Shown in pieces: positions 24,940-35,309 of a DNA stretch of 64,000 nucleotides (the first letter of the stretch is position 1; every line of letters starts with the position of its first letter). The translations under genes were made by a program, and so were the position numbers. This DNA is from Oscheius sp. JU75 (lineage: Eukaryota > Nematoda > Chromadorea > Rhabditida > Rhabditidae), in assembly GCA_037178855.1 (NCBI GenBank), contig JASJZC010000005.1, positions 4,588,001 to 4,652,000 on the forward strand, in the 5' to 3' direction. The notes beneath the pieces were generated by a model that made no database searches, had not been told where the DNA came from, and saw nothing but the letters and a program-made list of their open reading frames with translations.

Positions 24940-26138
24940 ATGCAAGAAAATCTACCCGACAGCTTTCAGCGTTCCAACCAGGCAACCCGGATGGTAGTCC
25001 GCCGTCGGCTATGATCTTTTTCAACTACGGCTGCTGTGTGTCCACCTCCCAGACGCTATGGATTCTCATCTTCTCCTTCGTCTTCGCCATTCTCGTAGTC
25101 GTCGCCTGCTGTATGTCGTCTGTCTTCGTCCGATGGGTCTACAAACGGAGACTGAGAAAGAAGGTCGAGGCACTGAAGGACAAGTATCGACAGGAGGATC
25201 GGGAAATACGTGAGAAGCAGTTCCAACTCGATCTTATCGCCAACAGACGTATGTTTCATGTCTGTTTGTCGAAGACCTCTACTTTTAGCTATCGTTCCCG
25301 AGAATCACAGTACTATCAAAGAGACGAATCAGTTTGTGGGCAAGACGACTCTCCTTAATCAGTACCTCACGACTCTACAGAAAGACAAGGTTTGTCTTTC
25401 CTCTTCTCTGCAATTCATAAACTCTAGATGACTCTGGAAACTGTTCCGACCTTTTCGACTGTGCCAGTGACTCTCTCGCACACTACTCTGGAACCGATAA
25501 CTGAGATGGGAGAGACGTCGGTTTTGACGAACACCAAGACGATGGCCGGAGTTGTTCACGAGCTGGCCAAGAACAGTGCCTGTACGAAGCTAGGCGCAAC
25601 ACAGCAGAGTTCCCTGGAGAGTGCAGACACGACGGAACAGATGAAGGACACGGAACAGCCGAAAAAGAGCCCCGATGTTCTCCAGATAGACAAAACACAA
25701 GCGGACGAAGATGAGGAACCGAGAAAGAAGAGAAGTGGATTGATCAAGGCAATTCTGGGTGCATCGACAGACTTTCCGTACTATTCGGGCAAATTGGGAT
25801 CGATCAATTCGTTGAGGAGCAAGAGGTCGAGCACAGCCTCTTCGATGAGCTACGGAACGAATCAGGGAAACAAGACCGAGAGTGGGACATCTGTTGCGAA
25901 GGAAACAACGCCAAAGCCCGAATCGAACAAGTTGCACTACAATGTCTACGAGCTGCGTCGGATTGCGGAAGAACAATGCAAACTGGCAGAGACGGAAGAA
26001 GCGTGTGAACTGATTCGCAATAGACAGCTCGAGAGGAAAAAGCACGAGCTTGAGAAACCTGCTCTTCCCAAGAAGATTGCTCAATTGCAGAAATTTGAGA
26101 AGATTGGCGACAGTCTAAGCTACAAGGACCAAATGTAA
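24940..26138 (+). CDS. Single-pass membrane protein with charged coiled-coil tail
   Basis: Unrecognised, probably nematode-restricted protein of about 350 residues. The chosen ATG at 24940 gives MQENLPDSFQRSNQATRM, then a 59-bp in-phase intron. A membrane helix follows (TLWILIFSFVFAILVVVACC) and a strongly charged helix (RRLRKKVEALKDKYRQED, REIREKQFQLDLIANR). Two short exons lead to a long low-complexity region rich in Thr, Ser, Glu and Lys. The final helix has ELRRIAEEQCKLAETEEA and ends SLSYKDQM. A different start within the first intron (25011) would place a Cys-rich stretch before the helix, but the spliced form keeps frame better. AATAAA lies at 26165-26170. It converges on ST7 with a 37-bp gap. 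Confidence 0.65.
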
Positions 26139-26175
26139 ACTTCGGTTCGAACCTAATCGTTCGTAATAAATCGTG

Positions 26176-27917
26176 TTATCTCGACTCACTTGGTAGTATT
26201 TCACGTTCTGTAGCTTCTAACTGCGTTGGATATTGGTAGCAATAGCCGACCACATGGTAAGGTCGGATCAGTTCCCCTTTCCAAGTGGCCGACAACAGCT
26301 GAAGGGCTCCGTCTATGCGTTTCCAATGTTGAAGATGGTTGAAGGCATAGGTGATGGCTTCCGAGTCTCCTCGTTTCACGTAGTGTTCTGGCGGAAGAAT
26401 CATTGGCTTGATTTCTGAATCTAAGTTAACCTCGATAGTAAACAACAAACCCAGAAGATAGAGAGGAACATGGGGATTGTATTCGATGGCTCGCAGGATA
26501 GCATCGATAGCTGTCGTCTCGGCTGAGGAAAGTCCTCGTCGATGAGCTCCATCCACGAACTTGTCAGCCACGACTCTTGCTTTCAACAGAGCTGAGGTGT
26601 AACTCATACAGGCCGAGCGGGGCTCTCGACACTCTGTGTTTCACTGATTTGGTTGCCTTTCACCGACTCACCATCGTATCGCACCAGGAGCCCTTGAATA
26701 TCGGCATAGGCCTGCATTTCCAGACAAGCTTCCACCAAATTCTCGGTCACTCCGAGATGAGTGCTGCACGAGTCACGGAGGATCTGCAAAGAAAAAGTCA
26801 AAAGCAACAAAGGGAACGAACGTCTTTGAATATTTTGATGGCGTCGCGGACTCGTCCTTGTTTCCGAGCACACATAGCTAGTCTTCGTTTGATGTAGACT
26901 ACCATGTTCAGGTCTCTTCCTAGAAGCTTATTTGTTTTTATCACCATTAAGAGACTCACTTTTAGATCTGTGCTGATAGTCGGACGAGTACTTCTCGATC
27001 TGAGTTGTCCCGTTGACCATCGACGGACTTTCGATGGCCTTCAGCGCTTTTCTGTGTTGCGATATATAAATTTAAAAATTGTAAGGTACCTCAGCATGTG
27101 TTCTGCTTCAGTCACGGTTGTGCATTCCTCTTCTGCTATCATAATCAAGGCGGGAACACACTCAGGATTTATTCGAAGCGCTTCCCGAATGCCTTCCATT
27201 CGGACTCTCGGATCTCTTTCTCGATACACTCGAGACATCACTGAAACCTATGTACTTCCTAATAGAAACCAAGCAAACCGTCATAGTCCGGTCGATGGAT
27301 GTCTTCGTCCATCACAAACATGTTCTGATGGTCGGCTGCGGTCAGATTCATATCGTGGTAGGTCAAAGGATCGAGACTGAGTTCCGTCTTTGCCCGTAGA
27401 TATTCCGAACCGCGAAACAAAGACATCGGATTCCGCCACACTTTACAATCTGAAAATTCCCTATTTCCAGCCTCCTAAAACAAACCTGCGAATGCACTCT
27501 TTGTCTCGACACTGTCCTCATTGTCACTGTCCTCTTCGCTCGCCGTTTCTACTCCCGTACTGAAACCAGAATTTCTTGTTCCCACCATTCAAGACTTGCC
27601 TTTTAAAATACCACCATTCGAATATGAGAATGATGCCACTGACTAAACTCGATGTGCCTGTCAGAGCGACGTAGAACTTGGGGGTCAAGTTATTGAAATA
27701 CGACGTGGCTAAATAAAATTGAGATTTGCCCAACTGTCGACTGACTCAAAAGGACATTGTCGATGATGTTGCTGTTGTTTGAACCATATTTGACCATATA
27801 GATGAGCATACAGACCAGAAAGACCCACACGACCCAGAGATATGTCCAACTCCACGATATATAACAGCGAAGACGACCAAATGCCGACATCTCTTTCACA
27901 TTTTCCTTTTCCTCCAT
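26176..27917 (-). CDS. ST7: ST7 homologue (suppressor of tumorigenicity 7 family)
   Basis: Multi-pass membrane protein of the conserved ST7/ST7L family; the biochemical role is unclear. The start at 27917 ([18 protein letters not shown]) is preceded by the acceptor TTCGTTCAG, consistent with trans-splicing. The family core is plain: [18 protein letters not shown], then [18 protein letters not shown] and [11 protein letters not shown]. Further on are [29 protein letters not shown], a PDAR-like [36 protein letters not shown] (TPR-like repeats) and [17 protein letters not shown]. The protein ends EILPSESR at 26176. Order and spacing match the whole family, so the gene looks complete. TBC1D22 lies 271 bp upstream on the same strand. 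Confidence 0.93.
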
Positions 27918-28188
27918 TTCTAGCCTGAACGAAAAAGTAGCCAACGTCGAGAAATGGGAAAGAATAGAGACCTATTCGATAGCCAGACTCTGTGCTCAAG
28001 TAATCAACGAGACGTCGTCATGACATTGTGCTAGTTGCCGTGGAGTGTCTGCTGAGCGCGCATTTGTCCGTTTAAAGGACTGTCGTAATTGACATCATTT
28101 GAAAGTCTAGTACTACACATTTCATCGTAAAAAAGGGGTAGAAACACGCAAAAAAGATCTCACGGATTCAGTAATTGAAGTGGAGAGG

Positions 28189-30023
28189 CTATAAACAGAC
28201 GGGAGATTGGAAATGTCGCCGAGCTCCGTCAAAGACGCTCATCAATGAATATGCATCCGCAGTCAGTTCACAAATTTCTCGGTCACCCCATGATTGTGTT
28301 GGTAGGTTTTGAAGAAAGATGATAATGCCCTAAAACACATGTAATGTGCACATGAAAACCAATCAACCTGGAAGTCTTTCTCCATTTGAATTTGACGCGA
28401 CCATTTACGTAGAAAGGCGGAGCAGACGTAGTTGTGAAATTGAGAAAAGCCATCCGGCTCACACTACGAAGATAGTTATGCAAATAAATACATCATACCA
28501 AGTAAGTATCCCATAGACGAATAGTAGCACGAAGCGGTATTTCCCTCATGAGAATATTGTTCATCCAGCGGAAAGAAAATTGCAGGAACTCGATTCCGTT
28601 ACTGATTAAATGATCGTGGAGGGTTTCTGAAGTTAACTTTGACGTCGAAACAGGTTAAACTGACTATCCACTCGACTTGTAAGGCTCTCCAATTCTTTAA
28701 CCTTTCGTTGAATTCCTGGCTGCTCTAATATGTAGTTGTCCTTAGAGAAGTACTTTTAGAAATAAAAATCACCTACTTCGATGGAATGAAGAAGGGATCT
28801 GACACAGAAAAAACAGTCCGCTTCAATAAGTTGAAGCTGTTCTAGAGGAAGCTGCGACACTTGAAACGATCCCAGTTCGATATCGGCAGGAATGAATTCG
28901 GACAAATAAACGACGAAGAAAGGAGTGACCAAATCGTTGATTCCCTGCACATAGCCGCTTTCCGGATGTTGAATAGCCCATATGAAAAGAATTCTTTCAA
29001 AAATCTGGAATTAAAATGTAACGGAAGAATACCAGTTCAAACTTCTTGAACTACGTCTTGTTGGAATAGTGGAATTAGGGGGCACATTCGGGGAATATCG
29101 ATATGAATTTGACGGAATGTCTGCGAATGCTCTTCTTCAAGTCTTTTCGGGTAATGTTCGGTCACGAATTCCCAGTAACTGCTCCGTTTCTGATTAACGG
29201 TCGACTGTCTTTCAGCGGCACACGTCGGAACATATCCCTAAACAAACATAGTTATATGAAAAACAGTAAACTACAGATAGTATTCTCCAGGCATAAGGCC
29301 TCAATCTGTGTGGAATACCCATCCAACAGTCTTCTCGCAATCTTTCGAGATCAACATCTGCGGTGGCATGGGTAGTTTTCGACGATATTTCACATGTGAA
29401 CAGCTTTCGAAGACGGGAGAATCTATTTTGATCTGCGCTAGGCCCTAACACGTAGTATTCGAGTAGTCTGAAAACGAATCACCTGTTGTGAGATGACGGA
29501 ACGCAAGACGAGGTGTAATTCCAGAGACTTCCGGCAACGTATTGAGGGTGGCTTTTGATGAAGATGGGGTTGTCACTGATAAAGATGGCAGAGGCTCTAA
29601 AATAGAGTTCTATTGCTAAGAATGCAATTTGGGAGCCTCTCTGTATGGCGAGGCGTTGCAATGCTTGAACACGGCTATTTCGGTGATTCGGGGCGCTAAC
29701 AGGCGGCATGATTACCTAAAAACAAAGATTATATTGAGAAAGTAAGTACCTCTTCAACGTTCTCTTCAACTTTTGAAGCAATGAACACTTTGACTGACGA
29801 CGTAGTTACCTTCTCGTTTTCAAGGACTTCAGTTTCCCAGGCATCGGAGACACTGCAAAAAAGTTGTTCATTGTAACATGCAGATCCTCTTGAAAAACTC
29901 CCACCTGTTTTCGTAGACTTGAAACTTGCTTAGACTTCTGCTTGAACGCTTTTCCTTATTCTCAAGCAAAACTTGCGTTGTTACTAAAGGAGACATCTTA
30001 TTGTTAGTTTTCCATAGACTCAT
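28189..30023 (-). CDS. TBC1D22: TBC1D22-type Rab GTPase-activating protein
   Basis: TBC-domain protein predicted to accelerate GTP hydrolysis by a Rab on Golgi or endosomal membranes. The ATG at 30023 gives MSLWKTNNKMSPLVTTQV, a charged N-terminal region, and then the TBC domain: LREDCWMGIPHRLRPYAW; RHTFRQIHIDIPR-like text carrying the arginine-finger motif IHIDIPR; and GYVQGINDLVTPFFVVYL carrying the glutamine finger (YVQ). Later come FFCVRSLLHSIE, LHDHLISNGIEFLQFSF, WMNNILMREIPLRATIRLWD and FLQNLPTQSWGDREI. The end is RHFQSPVCL with stop at 28189. Both catalytic fingers are present, so an active GAP is expected. The pattern fits the TBC1D22A/B subfamily best. Confidence 0.9.
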
Positions 30024-30572
30024 TGACTTTTCGCTAGCCGTTTTCTGGAAACGTTGCGAAGTATTCAAGAAAGTAAGGCAGAAAAATGAAGGCAAAGAAG
30101 TTTTTTTTATTATTAGGAAAACAAGATGGACTGTCACTAATCAGTTCCCATGTCGTAGAGGAACTTACTAATTATTGTTCAAGTCGTACTCTTCCTGGTT
30201 AAATTCAGCAAAACAGGCATGAACGCACGCCAGCATGGCTCAAACCGCCAAAGATTACCGCGCGCGGAAAGTAGCAAGAATCCGATTTAGGAGTCCTGCC
30301 AGGAATTGCAGCCAGGGTCTTTTTTTCTTCAAAAACCCCATAGCAACGCTAGTTTAACCTAAACATTTCACCCCTTTTTTCATCCTAGCTTTCCTTTCTT
30401 TTCTGAAGTCGAAGTTGTGGTAGGCTTCTTTGACCTCTTGGCCTATGCTAAACGTTCCCATTTACTCGGGGGAATGTGCGCTCCAACTCACTGAGCGCGA
30501 AATCCCACATGTAGCGTCATTACTCCCAAAACGGCTTCTTTTGCCATTTTTCTCTAACCTTCCCAAATTCAG
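30024..30572. other. Divergent intergenic region TBC1D22 / UBC9
   Basis: About 550 bp lie between two divergent genes, with T-rich tracts and no recognisable coding exon. A short plus-strand frame beginning near 30236 (MAQTAKDYRARKV) lacks support. An acceptor-like TTCAG ends one base before the UBC9 start codon. Confidence 0.4.
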
Positions 30573-31235
30573 ATGGCTGGAATTGCCGCTGGTCGTCTAG
30601 CCGAAGAGCGCAAGTCGTGGAGAAAGGATCACCCTTTTGGCTTCATCGCTAAACCTGTTAAGAACATCGATGGAACACTGAATCTGTTTAACTGGGAATG
30701 CGCTATACCGGGTAAGTGCGTATATATTCGTAAACACAATGTACTAATTTTTAGGCAAGAAAGATACAATCTGGGAAGGAGGCCTTTACAAGATCCGAGT
30801 GCTTTTCAAAGATGACTTCCCCACGAGCCCTCCGAAGTGCAAATTTGAGCCGCCCCTCTTTCATCCGAACGTATATCCCTCAGGTTTTTCTAGCTCATCA
30901 TTTAAAAACTGCTTTTGTTCAGGAACAGTCTGTCTGTCCATCTTAGACGAGACCAAGGACTGGAAGCCCTCTATTTCTGTAAGAAATTTCGCTAAAAATT
31001 CACATCTTTTTTTCCAGATCAAGCAACTACTAATTGGCATCCAGGACCTTCTAAATAACCCCAATCCCGAGGACCCTGCTCAGGCCGAAGCGTACCAAAT
31101 CTACTGTCAGAATCGGTAATTTCCCATGTTGCATTCTTGGAAAATTTAATTTCCAGTGTCGAGTACGAGAAACGAGTTCGACGAGAGGCTTCTAAATTCA
31201 ATGCTGACCTCGTCCAGAAGCAGATGCTTGGATAA
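30573..31235 (+). CDS. ubc-9: SUMO-conjugating enzyme UBC9
   Basis: E2 enzyme that accepts SUMO from the E1 and transfers it to substrates in nucleus and cytoplasm. Five exons give [73 protein letters not shown] (the catalytic Cys is in TVCLSIL) and [20 protein letters not shown]. The end is [12 protein letters not shown] with TAA at 31235. The length, close to 158 residues, and the SUMO-E2-specific insert DETKDWKP are those of UBC9. The ATG directly follows TTCAG, typical of a trans-spliced leader. JMJD6 starts only 141 bp downstream on the same strand. Confidence 0.97.
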
Positions 31236-31376
31236 TTTACGATGTCTATTACAATCCCGTGATTTTAAATATCATTTTATACTGTGAATACTCCCTAATA
31301 CATGATGTTGCTGCATCTGTTACCTGTGTTTTACTGTTTTGTCAGACAATAGGTTCAGGGGCATTATTCGCGGGTT

Positions 31377-33232
31377 ATGGTAGCAGACGCTCGTCAAAGC
31401 GATAAGGTTTGTTGATGCTTTCAGTAGGGCGAACTGTTGTATCCTTGTTCTGAACGGAAACGTAATTTTTTTTTTTAGAATAACGTCATTTGGCTAACTA
31501 GTTGCAGCAGCATCAGAATAGCTTTTCAATACTTTGTCAAGTCTTGTCGAAAAGTTTCGAAAGCGCCATTTTTTTTTATCATTGCAATCATGGAGCTGAG
31601 GCCATTGCCTAGTGAACTTTTTTCCCACTTCTCAGATTTATCCCTCACTTTTTTCAGTGGCGTAAAAGAATTTGGCCGTATTTGTGATGAATTCAAGGTT
31701 TCTTTGTCTATTACCTCATATTCCTTCTCAGGCTGAAGCGTACAATTATCTGTTTGGTCGACGACGTTCTCTCCGACGGATTGAGAAGGCAAAGCGGAAG
31801 GCTCGTCCCGAACTCAATAACTTCGGATGGGATCGGCTAAATCTTTCGTCTCAATTCCATCCTCCCGACTTCGTGGACAACATTCAGCGGCACGTTCTTT
31901 TTATTTTGAGACTTATGTGTATGTTTCAGAGTAGATGGCAGCAACATGTCGGTTGACGATTTTCGGCAGAACTTTGAGTATCCTTCGGAGCCGTGTATCT
32001 TGACAGGTTTAACTGATCACTGGAAAGCTTCTGAAAAATGGACTGTTGACGTTTGTTGGCGTTGTTTTTGAACTCAGTTTTCTTTTTCAGAGAATTCAGA
32101 AGAAATACCGAAATCAAAAATTCAAGGTACGGTAATGGTTGAAGTTTGAAACCAGAGCTTCAGTGTGGAGAGGACGATGACGGCTACTCTGTAAAAATTT
32201 CCCTAAAGTATTATGTCGAGTACATGTTCAATCAGGCTCAGGGAGATGACAGCCCTCTCTACATCTTCGATAGCGGATTTGGAAGTGTAAGTGTCTTCAT
32301 TTCTTTTACTGAGGAATATTTTCAGAGACACAAAACCAAAAAACTTTTGGACGACTACGAAGTGCCCGTCATGTTCAAAGACGATCTGTTCAACTACGCC
32401 GATTTCAAAAAACGTCCACCTCACAGGCTTGCATCTTTTTTTTCGTAAATACTTATCTTTTAGATGGTTTGTTATGGGCCCAGCCCGCAGCGGTACAGGA
32501 ATCCACATCGATCCTTTGGGTACCTCCGCCTGGAACAGTCTCCTTCAAGGCCATAAGAGGTGAGTGAATAATTTTTTGAAATCAGTCCTACTTTCAGATG
32601 GGTTCTGATTTCACCAAATGCTCCAAAACATCTTGTGAAGCCACTGAATTCAGAGAAAGGAAAACATCCTCAGGAAGCTGTTACCTGGTTCAACACCGTT
32701 TACAAACGTGTTCGTGATCCTTCCTGGCCCAAGGAATACAGAGTCATCGAAGCAAGACAGGGTCCCGGTGAAACCATGTTTGTGCCATCAGGTAAGCTTG
32801 AATTAACCTGCTTTGTAATCAAGTGTAACAGGCTGGTGGCATGTAGTAATCAACGAGGACTCGACGATCGCCGTGACTCAAAACTTTGCAAGTGTGGCTA
32901 ACCTGCATCAGGTCTGGCCGAAGACGGTAATTGGCAGGCCGAAGCTCAGCAAACACTGGTACAAAAGGTAAGATTGCTTCTGATCTTGACTATTCGTTTG
33001 TTCTAGACTGTACAAGGAGAGACCGGAGCTCATCCATATTATTCACGAGTCCCTGAACAGTCCTCCTGATCCGAACGATTCTTCGAGTGACTCATCTAGT
33101 AGCAGTAGCAGTTCTTCGGATAGCAGCAGCGAAGAAGACAGAGGCGACATCATGTCCAGAAAGAAACGTCGTAGCGAGAATAGTGGTCAAGATGTCTGCG
33201 TCAACAAACTCCGGTCCACTCCCCCTATCTAA
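31377..33232 (+). CDS. JMJD6: JMJD6 2-oxoglutarate/Fe(II) hydroxylase (phosphatidylserine-receptor family)
   Basis: JmjC-domain oxygenase known mainly as a lysyl hydroxylase of splicing factors and histones, nuclear. The core is unmistakable: [65 protein letters not shown] (HxD iron ligands in GIHIDP), [34 protein letters not shown], and a C-terminal poly-Ser/Asp/Glu stretch before [12 protein letters not shown]. The first exon from the ATG at 31377 ([10 protein letters not shown]) is joined in phase to the exon at about 31731. Its intron of about 320 bp is long for this region and contains other possible acceptors, so the extreme N-terminus is less certain. AATAAA lies at 33293-33298. A TTTTGTCAG about 32 bp before the ATG could be a trans-splice acceptor downstream of UBC9. 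Confidence 0.93.
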
Positions 33233-33333
33233 CTCGTGCGATCTTTTGAACACATATCTGGTACTACTCATATTGAGTAGTTTTACTTGTTGAATAAATC
33301 AGTTTTATTTGGATTCATCTTATATCTCCAGCT

Positions 33334-34846
33334 TCACTTCAAGCAGATTGTAGAATGCAGAGCGACAGCTTTCTGGGGTCCGATCGAGACATTCTCTCCC
33401 ACTAATCCATAGTACAGCCCACTTGCGCAAAAGCTGTCCTGAATGAGATTGGTTAGAGGAAAGACTAGTCCTTTACATGACGAAACAGCTTGTCCATTGC
33501 TGCATTGTAAAGGATTCTATCAGCCCTGTAATGCTCGTAGTTACAAATTTAAAGTTTCTGACCATGACGGACACAATGTTCTAGTGAACTCTTCTTTCCC
33601 TTCATCGGTCAAAGCATAATGTCGAGAAGGCTGAAAAGTTTGAATGAAACTAACTAGATTGAGACAACCTGGAAGAAAATAGCCTCCTCCAAAAGAGATC
33701 CTCCAAAAGTGATTGAAGCCAACTCTCCGTTGTACCGTTTTGCCATCTGGCCTCTTCCCAGTCGGAAGAACCCTGAAGAAAAAAATTAAGAAACATCCAA
33801 GTGATGCTCACAGTCGTGGATAGAATGCATGTCGAAACGACTCTTTTCCACAGTCGTTACGTTTCTTCCGTGGCGATCCACGTGTTCCAGAGCCTCAACT
33901 TTACCCGACTCGTCTTTTTTAGCAATGGTCGAGAGCCTTTGGGTACTTTCCAAATAAGAGAGTAGCTGCGTTTCGTGCAACATTGCATTGCTAAAAAGGA
34001 ATTAGATTAGTTAAGGATTACAGTAACCCACAAGGAGCCGGCAACTATGATGGCATCCTCTTTGAGACCTTCTTCTTCGAGCTCACGCAGCAGGAACTCA
34101 ATCTGTTCCTGTCGTTTTTGAGCAGCCTTGGTGACTTCCGGCTTTTCGACGATCTCATTGACGTCTTCGAATGGGACCGAATGAAGACAGACGTTGACAA
34201 AGGTCATCTCTTTCGAGTTAATTCTGAAACGGCTCAGAAGAAAGCCTGTCCTTTGTTGAGAGATGTCTCGCGAACCGTCTTCTCGCTGCAAATCAAGCTC
34301 AACAATAGTAGGTTTGTGTTACTCACGTAAAAGTCTTTCCGGAACGAGTACTGTTGATTGAATGTGTTCTGGATGAATCCGTCACATTCGGCATCTCCGA
34401 TACACTGATGATGTCCCTGGCTCACCGGTATGAAGCCAGTGTTCGAGAACCTATCATAGAAATAAACGTCTTCGTTGTTTCGGAACAGAAACAGAGATCC
34501 CAGACCAGTGAGTCTTGTATCGAAAAAGGCTCTAGAAGAGTTAAAGTGCTTGTAAATGATCGGATGATCAGTTATTCTGAAAGAGTTCGGTCTAGACTCA
34601 ACCCAAATACCTACCCTCCAAGTAGGACACGGGCAGCATAGTCTGGATCTTTCGAATTGACTAATCCTTGAACATGGACAACGGCAAACTCTGGTTTCTG
34701 TTCCGCAATCTCCTTTGCAACTTCTGAAGCCCAAGCACGCAAGGTGTCGTCCTCAAAGGTATTGAGAATATTGAGAATGGACTAACCTGCTCGCCAATCT
34801 GCGATATGTCTCCAGTAACAGTGACTTGTTTGATGTAGTTTGTCAT
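33334..34846 (-). CDS. INPP5A-like inositol polyphosphate 5-phosphatase fold, apparently catalytically dead
   Basis: The protein follows the type I inositol 5-phosphatase (INPP5A) from end to end: VTVTGDISQIGEQ, KPEFAVVHVQGLVNS, LTGLGSLFLF, RTGFLLSRFRINSKEMTFVN, VCLHSVPFEDVNEIVEKPE, VAGSFNAMLHET, LCPSWADRIL and VGENVSIGPQKAVAL. The normal catalytic motifs are replaced at each position. The Glu of HCQE is Gly (HVQG); GDFNFR is GSFNAM (Asp and Arg lost); the GDHKPV Asp-His pair is GPQKAV; CPAWCDRIL is kept as CPSWADRIL. The start is the ATG at 34846 (MTNYIKQ) and the stop is TGA at 33334. All introns are GT-AG and the frame stays open, so this is an intact gene for a probable pseudoenzyme rather than a decayed one. 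The role is unknown; binding inositol phosphates or a partner is possible. Confidence 0.75.
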
Positions 34847-35309
34847 GTGGAGTATCTTAAAGCTGGGATGGGAGAGTTTTTGAGAAAGAACGAGGGAAAT
34901 CCACAGTCGTCAAGGGAGCAATTGGAGTGAACAAGAAGGCTGGTAATTCGAAGACCACGCCCGTGAAACCGGTCGTCTGAGTCAGCGCCAAGGATTAAAA
35001 GGCGCTACTCTGTCTGTCTTTTTTTGTCGGTAGTTCAAAGGGGTCTCTTTTTTACGACTTTCTCATTTCACACCCAATCGACGACCGCACCCTCTCGTCT
35101 CTCCTCCTACAGGTTTGATGCCAGAGAATGGTCTGGTTTCAACACTGGGATCAATATGTCTAGCTTCCTCAGAGGGTTGATCTGTTTGTACAAAGCGGGG
35201 AACTGATTATAGAAAGAACGGGAAGCTTGAAAAACTTTCGGCAGATGATTCAAGATTTATTTGATGCAATGGCAACCCGAAGAGTGTATTTAGACTGCTT
35301 GAGATATGA
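34847..35309. other. Intergenic region between ENPP and the INPP5A-like gene
   Basis: This 463-bp spacer lies between two minus-strand genes. It is T-rich on the plus strand around 35010-35110. No coding exon, repeat or RNA gene was recognised; it presumably holds the ENPP 3' UTR and the promoter of the downstream gene. Confidence 0.4.

Noticed and set aside
26904..27380. 158-codon plus-strand open frame
   Set aside because: It lies antisense to conserved ST7 exons and has no recognisable protein features; it is a shadow of the real gene.
30236..30360. Short plus-strand frame MAQTAKDYRARKV before UBC9
   Set aside because: Ends quickly, no splice partner, no similarity; probably leader or promoter DNA.
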